64,000 bases of DNA. Origin: Bacteroidales bacterium (lineage in GTDB: Bacteria; Bacteroidota; Bacteroidia; Bacteroidales; JAAYJT01). Shown piece by piece: positions 35,379 through 44,105 of this stretch. The notes under the pieces were generated by a model. The model was given only the letters and a program-made list of their open reading frames with translations. It was not told the DNA's origin and did not search any database. The translations under genes were made by a program, and so were the position numbers. Every line of letters starts with the position of its first letter. Position 1 is the stretch's first letter. The stretch spans positions 1 through 64,000 of the forward strand of contig JAAYJT010000029.1 in assembly GCA_012522795.1 (NCBI GenBank), in the 5' to 3' direction.

Positions 35379-36012
35379 AAAAAGGAGCAGGCGTTGGTTC
35401 ATTGCGGGTTTGTTACTCGCAATTTTCATTTTAATACTCTTTTTATTTCGCCATGCGGGAAACTATCTGGTCAAAACCGACCATTTGCAAAGTTCTGACG
35501 CCATAGTCATTTTAATGGGAAGCACTGTGGATAGGGTACTTGAAGCTAATGATGTATATAAAGCCGGTATGGCTGAAAAAATTTTAATTATAAACAACAT
35601 ACAGCTTGGAAGAGAAGAACTTGAAGCTCAAGGCATTTTTGTTCCCACTCAGGCACAACTGGCTATAAAAGCATTATCAAAAATGCATATTCCTGACAGC
35701 CTGATGTTTATTCTTCCGGGAAGCGCAGTCAGAACACGCGACGAAGCTGATACGCTTGCTAAAGCTATTGCACGGAACGAATTTGACATAAAATCTGTGA
35801 TACTTGTATCTTCTCCGGCACATATGCGCCGAAGTTCAATGATTTTTAAAAATTCTTTCAAAAAACACAATCTGGATGTTAAAGTAATAAGCGCACCAAG
35901 CAAATATTCTGATTTTCACCCCGAACAATGGTGGAAATACAGAGAAAATGCTAAATATGTATTCCTTGAGTACATAAAGATCATATTCTATCTGCTTTTT
36001 GAACAATGGTGA
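35371..36012 (+). CDS. YdcF/ElyC/SanA family (DUF218) membrane protein
   Basis: Residues 7-29 are one transmembrane helix, followed by a DUF218 domain (about 44-205). Family motifs are seen as SDAIVILMGS, KILIINN, VRTRDEADTLAKAI and VSSPAHMRRSSMIFK. Members act at the periplasmic face and are linked with envelope polysaccharide metabolism (for example ElyC and enterobacterial common antigen). Its place between a PglD-like gene and a second phosphoglycosyltransferase suggests a role in lipid-carrier or glycan handling. The biochemical activity is unknown. Confidence 0.8.
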   Translation: MIKKRSRRWFIAGLLLAIFILILFLFRHAGNYLVKTDHLQSSDAIVILMGSTVDRVLEANDVYKAGMAEKILIINNIQLGREELEAQGIFVPTQAQLAIKALSKMHIPDSLMFILPGSAVRTRDEADTLAKAIARNEFDIKSVILVSSPAHMRRSSMIFKNSFKKHNLDVKVISAPSKYSDFHPEQWWKYRENAKYVFLEYIKIIFYLLFEQW

Positions 36013-36027
36013 AATACACTATCAGGC

Positions 36028-36621
36028 ATGATCATAAAACGAATCTTTGATATAATCTTTTCTTTTGCAGGTTTAATTCTGCTTTTGCCGGTTTTTATAT
36101 TGGTTGCCCTAATAATAAAAACAACTACGCCGGGACCGGTATTTTTTCGTCAGATCCGTATTGGTTATAATGCACAGCCATTTACCATATATAAATTTCG
36201 TTCAATGCGTGTGAACACTTCAAATGTTTCAATAACACTTAGCAATGATGAACGCATTACGCCATTTGGCAGATTTTTAAGGCAAACAAAACTGGATGAA
36301 CTGCCTCAGTTATTTAATATTATAAAGGGAGATATGAGTGTTGTTGGTCCCCGTCCTGATGTTCCGGGATACTCTGATAAACTAAGTGGCGAAGATCAGT
36401 TAATATGGACGGTAAAACCAGGGCTTACAGGGCTCGACTCCCTCACCTACCCCGATGAACAAATCATCCTCGATAAACAGGAAGATCCTCAGCAATATTA
36501 CGATGAAGTATTGTGGCCTGCAAAAGTTGCGATAAATGTTGAATATGTTAAAAATCATACAATGATGCTTGATTTTAAGATAATCTTCCGAACCATTTTC
36601 AGAAAATGGGAAAATCCATGA
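36028..36621 (+). CDS. Second phosphoglycosyltransferase (sugar transferase)
   Basis: Another single-domain monotopic PGT (197 aa): reentrant helix at ~8-30, FRQIRIGYNAQPFTIYKFRS, the DE catalytic pair in TKLDELPQLFNIIKGDMSVVGPRPD and PGLTGLDSLTYPDE. The last motif differs from the [11 protein letters not shown] of the first PGT, so the two probably use different sugars or act on different glycans. Two initiating enzymes in one locus are uncommon. It starts 15 bp after the YdcF-like gene and ends 75 bp before the exosortase gene. Confidence 0.88.
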   Translation: MIIKRIFDIIFSFAGLILLLPVFILVALIIKTTTPGPVFFRQIRIGYNAQPFTIYKFRSMRVNTSNVSITLSNDERITPFGRFLRQTKLDELPQLFNIIKGDMSVVGPRPDVPGYSDKLSGEDQLIWTVKPGLTGLDSLTYPDEQIILDKQEDPQQYYDEVLWPAKVAINVEYVKNHTMMLDFKIIFRTIFRKWENP

Positions 36622-36695
36622 TCATCCGTAAATACTTTTAAAAGCCTTACCTGTTTCTGAACAGCAATAAAGTAGTTTAACTTAAAATTTTTAAA

Positions 36696-37283
36696 ATGCT
36701 GAAAAAATTCTGGCTGCAATTTAAGACGTTCTATTCAGGCAGATATGGATTTGCAATTGACATTCTGTTGTTTTCAGTAATAACCATTTTTTTTCACAAT
36801 ATATGGTGGAGCTTTGAATCTTTCATCAAATCATTTTCAGCAGTAAACCAAACTGCCGACTGGCTTGCAAAACAGGTGTTCTTGTCCAGTCTGTGGATCA
36901 ATCGGAATTTACTGGGACTGCAAATCTCCATTGAGGAGGTTAATATCATGTGGTTCAGTAATGGAGGCTTTGTTCAGGTGGTAGAAAGCTGCTCAGGACT
37001 TAAACAATTTTATCAGATCCTTGTATTGTTCATTTTATTCCCGGGACCATGGAAGCATAAACTATGGTTTATTCCTGTGAGTATTATAATTATGCATGGC
37101 GTCAATATTTTGCGCATAGTTATCCTATCGGTTTTAGTAGTTTGGAAACCTCAATATTGGGATTTGGTTCATGTATGGGTTTTGCGTCCCTTCTTTTATG
37201 TTGTAATATTTATGCTTTGGGTTTGGTGGGTTGAAAAATTCAAAAACCGAAAAACAAGTAAAGCCGCAGCTACAACATCTTAG
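36696..37283 (+). CDS. Exosortase/archaeosortase family protein
   Basis: This 195-residue membrane protein has about five predicted helices. It contains the Cys-Arg-His set of the exosortase family: Cys99 in VVESCSGLKQF, Arg140 in GVNILRIVIL and His159 in WDLVHVWVLRP. Exosortases are proposed to cleave C-terminal sorting signals (PEP-CTERM and relatives) and join the protein to a glycolipid. It is short compared with XrtA but similar to Bacteroidota Xrt variants. Its stop codon overlaps that of the convergent deacetylase gene. No protein with a recognisable exosortase sorting tail is found in the window, so the target is unknown. Confidence 0.82.
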   Translation: MLKKFWLQFKTFYSGRYGFAIDILLFSVITIFFHNIWWSFESFIKSFSAVNQTADWLAKQVFLSSLWINRNLLGLQISIEEVNIMWFSNGGFVQVVESCSGLKQFYQILVLFILFPGPWKHKLWFIPVSIIIMHGVNILRIVILSVLVVWKPQYWDLVHVWVLRPFFYVVIFMLWVWWVEKFKNRKTSKAAATTS

Positions 37284-38134
37284 CCTAATTTAATTATAGG
37301 AAGTTCTTCGGATTTTTCAAGATAATATCCGGCTGCTTCTCCAACAGGAATAAATCTCTGACTTGCCATAAGATTTGACAACTTAGGAATTGTAGTACTA
37401 TTGCCAAGCCTTCCCATAATATTCCGATAAAATGGCAGCTTTGAAGTCATGGGTACGGCAGTATCAAAATCGCGGGGATGGAAATACGCCATATTATACT
37501 CATGCTTTTTGTAAAGATGATCTATTAATCTGAAAGGTAGCACACGGAAATACCCGCTTCCAGTGTATACCCATTTCAGTCCCATGCTAGACACCTGGTT
37601 CAGAGGAAGTTCCAGGATTTTTTTTGCCTTGTACTCAAAATGAAATGGTGTCTGAGGTATTTTCTCCGAACCTATTTTTCGTAATGATTTTGATGAGCTA
37701 CTTATTGTAATACCATGCTTTAACAATATTGGGATACACCAGCCATTATTCTGGTTAAATGAGAATCGCGGCGCACGGTATTGCACAATTTCTTTTCCGG
37801 TAATTTTTTGCAATAATTCCAGACCCTTTGCCAGATCTTTTTCAAACTCAAGTGGACCCTGCCTCTCTGGTAAATGGTGATAATAAGAATGATAACCAAT
37901 TTCATGACCCTCATCGGCAATACGTTTGATTACTTCCGGATATTGCTCAACTATCCATCCCAAAACATAAAATGTACCGATCGTATTGTTCGTGGCAAGG
38001 AACCTCAGGATAATATCAAGATTATTCTCAATCCGGCTTTCCATCTGAGACCATTGTGAAATATCAATCTGAGAAGATTCATAACTCAAAAACCAACTCT
38101 CAATATCAAAACTTAAAATATTAACCCTCGTCAT
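37280..38134 (-). CDS. Polysaccharide deacetylase with DUF3473-like C-terminus
   Basis: The 284-residue CE4 protein has the metal motifs LSFDIESWF (residues 7-15) and GHEIGYHSYYHH (HxxxH, about 76-87), YRAPRFSF (about 118-125) and FHPRDFD near the end. The C-terminal half (from ~160) resembles DUF3473, which is found in the deacetylases of XrtA/PEP-CTERM exopolysaccharide loci. Its position tail-to-tail with an exosortase gene and directly downstream of a FemAB-like gene (14-bp gap) supports that link. No signal peptide is evident. Confidence 0.85.
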   Translation of the reverse strand: MTRVNILSFDIESWFLSYESSQIDISQWSQMESRIENNLDIILRFLATNNTIGTFYVLGWIVEQYPEVIKRIADEGHEIGYHSYYHHLPERQGPLEFEKDLAKGLELLQKITGKEIVQYRAPRFSFNQNNGWCIPILLKHGITISSSSKSLRKIGSEKIPQTPFHFEYKAKKILELPLNQVSSMGLKWVYTGSGYFRVLPFRLIDHLYKKHEYNMAYFHPRDFDTAVPMTSKLPFYRNIMGRLGNSTTIPKLSNLMASQRFIPVGEAAGYYLEKSEELPIIKLG

Positions 38135-38148
38135 CCAAATATTCTATC

Positions 38149-39528
38149 TTAATAAACCCATTTAGCTATATAATTCCCAAATTTATTTCCTAAAGGATAA
38201 GGTAAATATTTCCATATTTTTCGTATCCAATCATATTTTCTAAGACTAACCCTTGGCTGGGGATGAACCATCCAGCGTAAAGCAACATCATAAGTTTTCC
38301 ATTGTTGTTTAAACTTATGTACTCCGCTTTCGCGGGTACTTTGTCCAAAACTGTATGTATGGCAACCAAGTTCAATGGCATGAGTAATCATTTCACTATG
38401 CAGCAGATATGATGGATATAAACGCTGCCAGGGCTTAAGTGTTGCGAACCACCCATTTTCATAAAAACCCTGATAGGCATTGTTAAAAGCACCGCCTATA
38501 ACCTCTCCCTTATACTTCACAAGAAATATTCCTGCCCAGGCATTATCGTATTCTGCAAGCATTATTTCAAAGAAACGCCGTGGCAATGCTCCTGAGCCAA
38601 TGCTCCTGATATGACGGGAATATACTTTATAAAAATCATCCAGCAAGTCCACTCCTCCTCTTTCCACTGTTAATCCGTTACGCCCGGCTTTATTGATTTT
38701 ATGACGAAGATTTGTTGAAAAGATCTGTAATTGTTCTGTCGGATTTGATCTTAATTTCAGCCAGGAAACCACCTTTATTGCCTTCTCATCCTGATTCAAT
38801 AACGGATAGCGGTACTCAAAACCATTAAATCTTTTTTCAAGATGTAGTTTGTGTAAACAGGAAACAATTTTCCGGTTCGGATCTTCATCTCCATTACGCA
38901 CAAACAAAGCACCATAGCTGAAATGTGGCAGGGAAACTAGGTTATTTCCTGTGCAAACCAGCGCCAGTTGCAAATCGTTATCTGTTTTTATTAATATTGA
39001 TTTCCAGCCAAAAGCTTTTGAAATAATTTCAGGTATACGCGGATGATGTGTTATAAGTGCAGGAACGCCGGGTATTCCCGTGAAGGGCTTGAAATTATCA
39101 GATAAACCACTGTTCTCCAATGAGTTAAAGTTAAGATTACAATTACATTTCAGACCGGAATGTTTAAGACTTATCAGAATGCCTGCAAAGCCACCGGCGC
39201 CGGCACAAATAACCATCCAGTAATGAACTTTGGCAGAAACAATAAAAGAGTTTATCAGAAACTCCATCAAATACGCATGAGTAAGCAATATTATCAAAGT
39301 CCACAATAAAAGTTTACGCTTTTGCAGCAGACAATTACCGGTAATTAGGACAATAAAAAATGCAACAAAAAAATAAACCACAATGACTAAAAAACCGGAA
39401 AGCCATAAACGATCCTCAAAAAACCCAGCCGAGCTCATGAAAAAGCGAATAAAGCCAGCAATAACCAGCATAGCTGTGATCCAGACAAAATCCTTGATTA
39501 TAGTTCGCTGAGTATTCAAGAAATCCAA
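38149..39528 (-). CDS. Membrane-anchored FemAB/GNAT-like protein
   Basis: The 459-residue protein has four predicted transmembrane helices in residues ~10-120 and a large cytoplasmic GNAT/FemAB-type domain (about 150-445). Motifs include HKINKAGRNGLTVERGGVD, IGSGALPRRFFEIML, GGAFNNAYQGFYENGWFATLKP and TYSFGQSTRESGVHKFKQQW, the last two being characteristic of the FemAB-like proteins of XrtA/PEP-CTERM loci. It may transfer an aminoacyl or acyl group to the glycan or its lipid carrier. The membrane-bound N-terminal region is an addition to the usual soluble form. It is probably co-transcribed with the deacetylase downstream. Confidence 0.8.
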   Translation of the reverse strand: MDFLNTQRTIIKDFVWITAMLVIAGFIRFFMSSAGFFEDRLWLSGFLVIVVYFFVAFFIVLITGNCLLQKRKLLLWTLIILLTHAYLMEFLINSFIVSAKVHYWMVICAGAGGFAGILISLKHSGLKCNCNLNFNSLENSGLSDNFKPFTGIPGVPALITHHPRIPEIISKAFGWKSILIKTDNDLQLALVCTGNNLVSLPHFSYGALFVRNGDEDPNRKIVSCLHKLHLEKRFNGFEYRYPLLNQDEKAIKVVSWLKLRSNPTEQLQIFSTNLRHKINKAGRNGLTVERGGVDLLDDFYKVYSRHIRSIGSGALPRRFFEIMLAEYDNAWAGIFLVKYKGEVIGGAFNNAYQGFYENGWFATLKPWQRLYPSYLLHSEMITHAIELGCHTYSFGQSTRESGVHKFKQQWKTYDVALRWMVHPQPRVSLRKYDWIRKIWKYLPYPLGNKFGNYIAKWVY

Positions 39529-39735
39529 TTTTTATGCAAAATTAATGAAAAGACATTATAAATTGTCAAATGGTTCTTTCGACACACTGCAGCAAATATC
39601 AGATATATTTCGGATTTTAAATAAATATGTTTTCTGTTATCTGAGTATTGTTTGATAAATGAATTATCAGGTTTTAAACCCATGTTTACAAACCGTATCC
39701 TTAATAAAGTATTTCGCCATATTAATAGTCTAATA

Positions 39736-39765
39736 TTGTTTGCCTTAAAGCTTTTCATAACTTTG
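39736..39765 (+). promoter_or_regulatory. Predicted ilvA promoter
   Basis: TTG (39736-39738), 19 bp, then TAACTTTG (39758-39765): a good match to the Bacteroidota consensus. Transcription would start near 39772, giving a leader of about 14 nt before the ATG at 39786. Confidence 0.6.
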
Positions 39766-39785
39766 CACGCTTAAAAGAGAACAAT

Positions 39786-41021
39786 ATGTCAATAACTGAA
39801 ACCAATCAATCTCTACCGAAATTTTCGGATTTAATAAATGCTCAGTCCTTGCTTAGCAAAGTTGTAAAGCACACACCGCTGGAACGAAGCAAATCATTTT
39901 CGGTAATGTCTGGTGCTGATGTTCACCTTAAACTTGAGAATTTTCAAACTACCGGTTCATTTAAAGTTAGGGGTGCATATTATAAAATCGCAAATCTCAC
40001 TCCGGAAGAATCTTCAAAAGGTGTTCTGTGTGCTTCGGCAGGTAATCATGCTCAGGGTGTTGCGTATGCCGCCACCAGTCTTGGTGTAAAAAGTACAGTT
40101 TTCATGCCTGTATTTGCTCCGCCTCTAAAAGTTATTGCTACCCGCTCATACGGAGCAGAAGTAATACTTACCGGCGAAACTTTCGACGATGCCTTTAAAG
40201 CGGCTTTAGAATTCCAGAAGCAAACAGGTGCAACTTTTGTTCATCCGTTTAATGACCCTCATATTATTGCCGGACAAGGAACTGTTGGTCTTGAGATTTT
40301 TGAACAATTACGTGAAGTTGATAAAGTTTTGGTTCCTATTGGAGGCGGTGGTCTGATTTCAGGTATTGCCATTGCACTTAAGCAGCTTAATCCGGCAATT
40401 CGTATCATTGGCGTTGAAGCCGATGGCGCGCAATCAATGAAAACATCAATTGAAAACGGGAAACATTCTACTTTAAATTCTGTGAACACCATAGCTGACG
40501 GAATAGCTGTCAAATCTCCCGGCAATCTCACTTTTGAAGCTGCCAGGAAACTTGTTGATGAATTTGTAGTAGTTAATGATACCGAAATGGCTCATACTGC
40601 TTATCTGCTCATGCAGCGCTCAAAAATCCTGGCTGAACCATCAGGTGTTGCTGCTATGGCTGCAGTTCTTTATCAAAAGACTGATATAAAAGGACGAAAA
40701 GTGGTTCCAATAGTCAGCGGTGGTAATATAAACATGAGCATTCTAGAACAGATACTTGAGAAAGGAGTTATGGAAGAAGGGCTGAGGGCAAGATTACAAG
40801 TGCTTATTCCTGATCAGGCCGGTATGTTGAAATCCATTCTTTCAATTCTTGAAAAAATGAAAGCCAATATACATGATATTGAACATGAACGTTCAGCCGC
40901 AAGTGTTCCGGTCGGGCATGTTCAGGTTACCTTAACCTTTAACTTACAGGATACAACTCAGTTGCCTGCAATAACAAATGAACTTGAAATGAAAGGAATG
41001 AAGTATCAGGTACTTAATTAG
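39786..41021 (+). CDS. ilvA: Threonine ammonia-lyase with ACT domain
   Basis: This PLP enzyme deaminates threonine to 2-oxobutyrate, the first step of isoleucine synthesis. PLP is bound by Lys60 in TTGSFKVRGAYY; other motifs are SAGNHAQGVA (about 85-94), the PLP-phosphate loop PIGGGGLISG (about 182-191) and the C-terminal SGGNIN. Residues ~335-411 form one ACT-like regulatory domain (LIPDQAGMLKSILSILEKM). The 411-residue one-ACT form is shorter than E. coli IlvA and common in this phylum. Isoleucine feedback is likely but cannot be told from sequence. It is monocistronic with its own promoter. Confidence 0.92.
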   Translation: MSITETNQSLPKFSDLINAQSLLSKVVKHTPLERSKSFSVMSGADVHLKLENFQTTGSFKVRGAYYKIANLTPEESSKGVLCASAGNHAQGVAYAATSLGVKSTVFMPVFAPPLKVIATRSYGAEVILTGETFDDAFKAALEFQKQTGATFVHPFNDPHIIAGQGTVGLEIFEQLREVDKVLVPIGGGGLISGIAIALKQLNPAIRIIGVEADGAQSMKTSIENGKHSTLNSVNTIADGIAVKSPGNLTFEAARKLVDEFVVVNDTEMAHTAYLLMQRSKILAEPSGVAAMAAVLYQKTDIKGRKVVPIVSGGNINMSILEQILEKGVMEEGLRARLQVLIPDQAGMLKSILSILEKMKANIHDIEHERSAASVPVGHVQVTLTFNLQDTTQLPAITNELEMKGMKYQVLN

Positions 41022-41303
41022 GTTAATACTCAAAGATATTTTAACTGACGGTGTCCCGTTTGACAGCTATATATCCAAGGATCAGTTTATTTCGCACAAA
41101 TTGTAATAGGATCAGCAACCATTGTTACCATATCGGTATGTAAAAACATGTCTTGTTAATTCAGAATCATATTAGCCTTGAACGATAGAACTTTAAATCA
41201 TTGCCTTTTATACCATATTACAATAAACAAGACCGTTTTTATGTTATAAATAATTATAATGTTAGATAGTTATTAGCCATTTAAATCAGTCAATCACCTT
41301 TCA

Positions 41304-42152
41304 ATGAATTTGTTGAGGTTTCTTTTTAGTAAAGTATTTTTAAGACATCTAGGTATAGCCATTGGTATTGCGCTGATATTATTATTGTTAGCATATAAAG
41401 GGCTAGCAATTTATACCCGTCATGGTAATAACTATATTGTTCCTGAGTACATGGGAATAACCCTAAATGACATTAAACTATATAATTTAGCCCGTGATTT
41501 TGAATTCGTTGTGCTTGATTCGGTTTACGACAACAATCTGGAACCCGGCACTATTGTAATGCAGGATCCTTTGCCAAACTCGCTTGTGAAAAAAAATCGA
41601 AAGATATATTTTACTATTGTTGCCTCCTTACCTGAATGTGTCAGCATGCCCGATCTTGTGGACCTTACATACAGGCAGGCTTTATCAACTCTTGAAACAT
41701 ACGGACTTGGCATAGGAAAAATTGATTATAAACCTGATATTGCTAAAAATGCTGTACTTAAGCAAAATTTTGAAGGAGAAGAGATATTACCTGGCACTCA
41801 AATAATCAAAGGTTCAACAATTGATCTGGTTCTGGGGCAAGGTCTGGGAAGCACAAAAATCCCAATTCCTTTGCTGCTTGGATTGACACAGGAAGAAGCC
41901 CATCAACTTATCAGGGACCACCTGCTTAATATAGGAGCCAATATCATTGAAGATGAAGATGAAACTGACCCTGACCAAAGAGTTTACAGGCAACATCCAG
42001 CATATAGTCCTGAAACATATATAAACCCCGGACAACAAATTGACCTTTGGTATTGCTCAGCAAAAACATTTAATTTTGATTCGTTGCTTAACATAAATAA
42101 ACCAGACACACTGTTTTTTGAAGATAATTTTGATTTTGAACAGAATTTCTAA
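41304..42152 (+). CDS. PASTA-domain membrane protein
   Basis: The 282-residue protein has a short cytoplasmic N-terminus, one transmembrane helix (about 15-36) and three periplasmic PASTA repeats: NYIVPEYMGITLNDI..., SLPECVSMPDLVDLTYRQAL..., and TKIPIPLLLGLTQEEAH... . No kinase or transpeptidase domain is attached. PASTA modules bind peptidoglycan fragments or act as spacers in cell-wall proteins. Only 2 bp separate it from the type IX-sorted protein downstream, and rluD follows, so the three form an operon. Confidence 0.87.
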   Translation: MNLLRFLFSKVFLRHLGIAIGIALILLLLAYKGLAIYTRHGNNYIVPEYMGITLNDIKLYNLARDFEFVVLDSVYDNNLEPGTIVMQDPLPNSLVKKNRKIYFTIVASLPECVSMPDLVDLTYRQALSTLETYGLGIGKIDYKPDIAKNAVLKQNFEGEEILPGTQIIKGSTIDLVLGQGLGSTKIPIPLLLGLTQEEAHQLIRDHLLNIGANIIEDEDETDPDQRVYRQHPAYSPETYINPGQQIDLWYCSAKTFNFDSLLNINKPDTLFFEDNFDFEQNF

Positions 42153-42154
42153 TT

Positions 42155-44092
42155 ATGATCCGATATATCACCATTCTCATAATAATATTAACAAGCATTG
42201 TTATACAGGCTCAGGAGATTTTGACAGGTCTTGAGTCGAATCCGCAAATCCTGAAAGCTATTAAAGAAGGTCGAAAACCAGATTTAAAAAACTCTCAGGT
42301 TCTCACACTACCATTTTTTGATGACTTTTCAGGTTCTGATATTTTCCCTGATAGCAAAAACTGGGCTAACAATGATGTATTCATTAACAACGACTACCCT
42401 GTTTTCCCAGTAACAGCCGGTGTTGCTACTTTTGATGCTCTTGATGAAAATGGAAAACTACATTCTGATGCAGGCAAAAACAGTTTTATTGCTGATTATC
42501 TGATCTCTCATACCATACGCCTCGATTCAGTTCTCTCTCCTGAACCAAAAGCACTCACTCCAAAGGATTCAATTTATTTAAGTTTTTACTATCAACCAGA
42601 AGGACTGGGGTTTGCACCTTCAGAAGGTGATTCATTAGTACTTGAGTTTTTTTACAACCATCCTGTTGATTCATTAAAAACCTGGGTTAAAGTATGGTCT
42701 GCAGCAGGCATGACACTTAATGAGTTTTTGGCTTTACACAAGACGTATTTTAAAAGAGTGATGATACCCATTACTGACGAAAAATTCCTTAATGAGGGGT
42801 TCAGGTTCAGGTTTTACAATATTGCCAGTATCCGTTATCCTAATGCTCCAAGCCATCAGAGCAACCGCGACCAGTGGAATATTGATTATGTTTATTTGAA
42901 TTATAATCGTACTATTAATGATATCTATTATAATGATCTTGCTTTTGTAAATAAACATGGAAGCTTTTTAAAAAACTTTAATTCAATGCCATACAAACAA
43001 TACAAACAGAATTTCGTTAATGAAATGGCTGAATATCTTAATGTTATGGTGAGCAACTTAAATAACACTGAAGCATCTGGTTCTTATAAATATATAGTCA
43101 GCCGTCCGAATGGTACCGAGCTGAAAAGATACGAGAGTGGCACATATTTAATTGCTCCTTTTTCACAATCGGGGTATGTAACTGAAGCAGCAATAGCAAA
43201 ACCACCTGTTGAATTTGCTTTTCCAATTGATCTGCAGGAAAACTCTGCTTCCTTTCTTATAACCCATATTTTAACAGGGGATACATTTATACCTGGAACA
43301 AATGACACGTTGAAATACGCTCAGTCATTTTCTGATTATTATGCCTACGACGATGGCACAGCCGAAGCCGGTTACGGACTAACAAATGCCGGTGGCAAAA
43401 TGGCATATCGCTTCCGGTTGAATACCCCTGACACTTTAACAGCAGTTGATATATTTTTCAACCGGGCACTTAACAACGAAAATCAAAAATTTTTCCATAT
43501 CCAGTTGTGGAATGATTATAACGGTAAACCCAAAAATCTGATTCATGAAGAAAAGGATTTCAGGGTTGAATATGGAAATGACGGGCTGAACGATTTTCAC
43601 CGTTATTTCCTTGATGAACCTCAGGTAATTTCAACTTCCAGATTCGGAGAATTAAGATATTATATTGGACTTGAACAAACTACCAGCTCTTTGCTGAATG
43701 TAGGTTTCGACCGCAATAACAATAAAAAGCAAAATACTTTCTATTATTTCTATTCTGATACAGCCAATATGTGGAGAAACACAATGTATGACGGTGCTTT
43801 AATGATAAGACCAGTATTTGGCAATGCAAAAAGCATACAGCCGAAAGATGAAAAAAGCGTACGCCTGAATGTTTTTCCAAATCCGGTTAATGGTAATGTG
43901 ATCCGCCTGCAGACTGATGAGGATATGATGAACGACAGCCGTTTTCAGATTTTCAATGTGTCAGGAATTATTATTCAGGAGGGAAAAACCATCGATAATA
44001 TCAATATATCACAATTGCCGTCAGGAGTTTATGTATTACGGCTAACCGGCAAAAACAAAACTGAATATACCCGGTTTATAGTGCACCGGTAA
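42155..44092 (+). CDS. Type IX-secreted protein with C-terminal sorting domain
   Basis: The 645-residue protein begins with a signal peptide (RYITILIIILTSIVIQAQ, residues 2-19) and ends with a type A T9SS sorting domain (about 570-645) with VFPNPVNGNVI, FQIFNVSGIIIQEGK and LPSGVYVLRLTGKN. The central part has jelly-roll-like beta segments (FDDFSG.., YDDGTAEAGYG near 400) and no catalytic motif I recognise. It should cross the outer membrane and be displayed or released. Similar proteins are found between the PASTA gene and rluD in other Bacteroidota. Confidence 0.88.
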   Translation: MIRYITILIIILTSIVIQAQEILTGLESNPQILKAIKEGRKPDLKNSQVLTLPFFDDFSGSDIFPDSKNWANNDVFINNDYPVFPVTAGVATFDALDENGKLHSDAGKNSFIADYLISHTIRLDSVLSPEPKALTPKDSIYLSFYYQPEGLGFAPSEGDSLVLEFFYNHPVDSLKTWVKVWSAAGMTLNEFLALHKTYFKRVMIPITDEKFLNEGFRFRFYNIASIRYPNAPSHQSNRDQWNIDYVYLNYNRTINDIYYNDLAFVNKHGSFLKNFNSMPYKQYKQNFVNEMAEYLNVMVSNLNNTEASGSYKYIVSRPNGTELKRYESGTYLIAPFSQSGYVTEAAIAKPPVEFAFPIDLQENSASFLITHILTGDTFIPGTNDTLKYAQSFSDYYAYDDGTAEAGYGLTNAGGKMAYRFRLNTPDTLTAVDIFFNRALNNENQKFFHIQLWNDYNGKPKNLIHEEKDFRVEYGNDGLNDFHRYFLDEPQVISTSRFGELRYYIGLEQTTSSLLNVGFDRNNNKKQNTFYYFYSDTANMWRNTMYDGALMIRPVFGNAKSIQPKDEKSVRLNVFPNPVNGNVIRLQTDEDMMNDSRFQIFNVSGIIIQEGKTIDNINISQLPSGVYVLRLTGKNKTEYTRFIVHR

Positions 44093-44105
44093 AATCAAGT
44101 TTTCA

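Noticed and set aside
39516-39758. 80-aa minus-strand ORF upstream of the FemAB-like gene
   Set aside because: It overlaps the FemAB-like gene start and the predicted ilvA promoter, and its translation has no family features.
41022-41303. Gap between ilvA and the PASTA gene as a possible regulatory RNA
   Set aside because: Apart from two GGATCAG heptamers I see no stable hairpin, no terminator with a U-tract and no promoter match, so nothing can be claimed.
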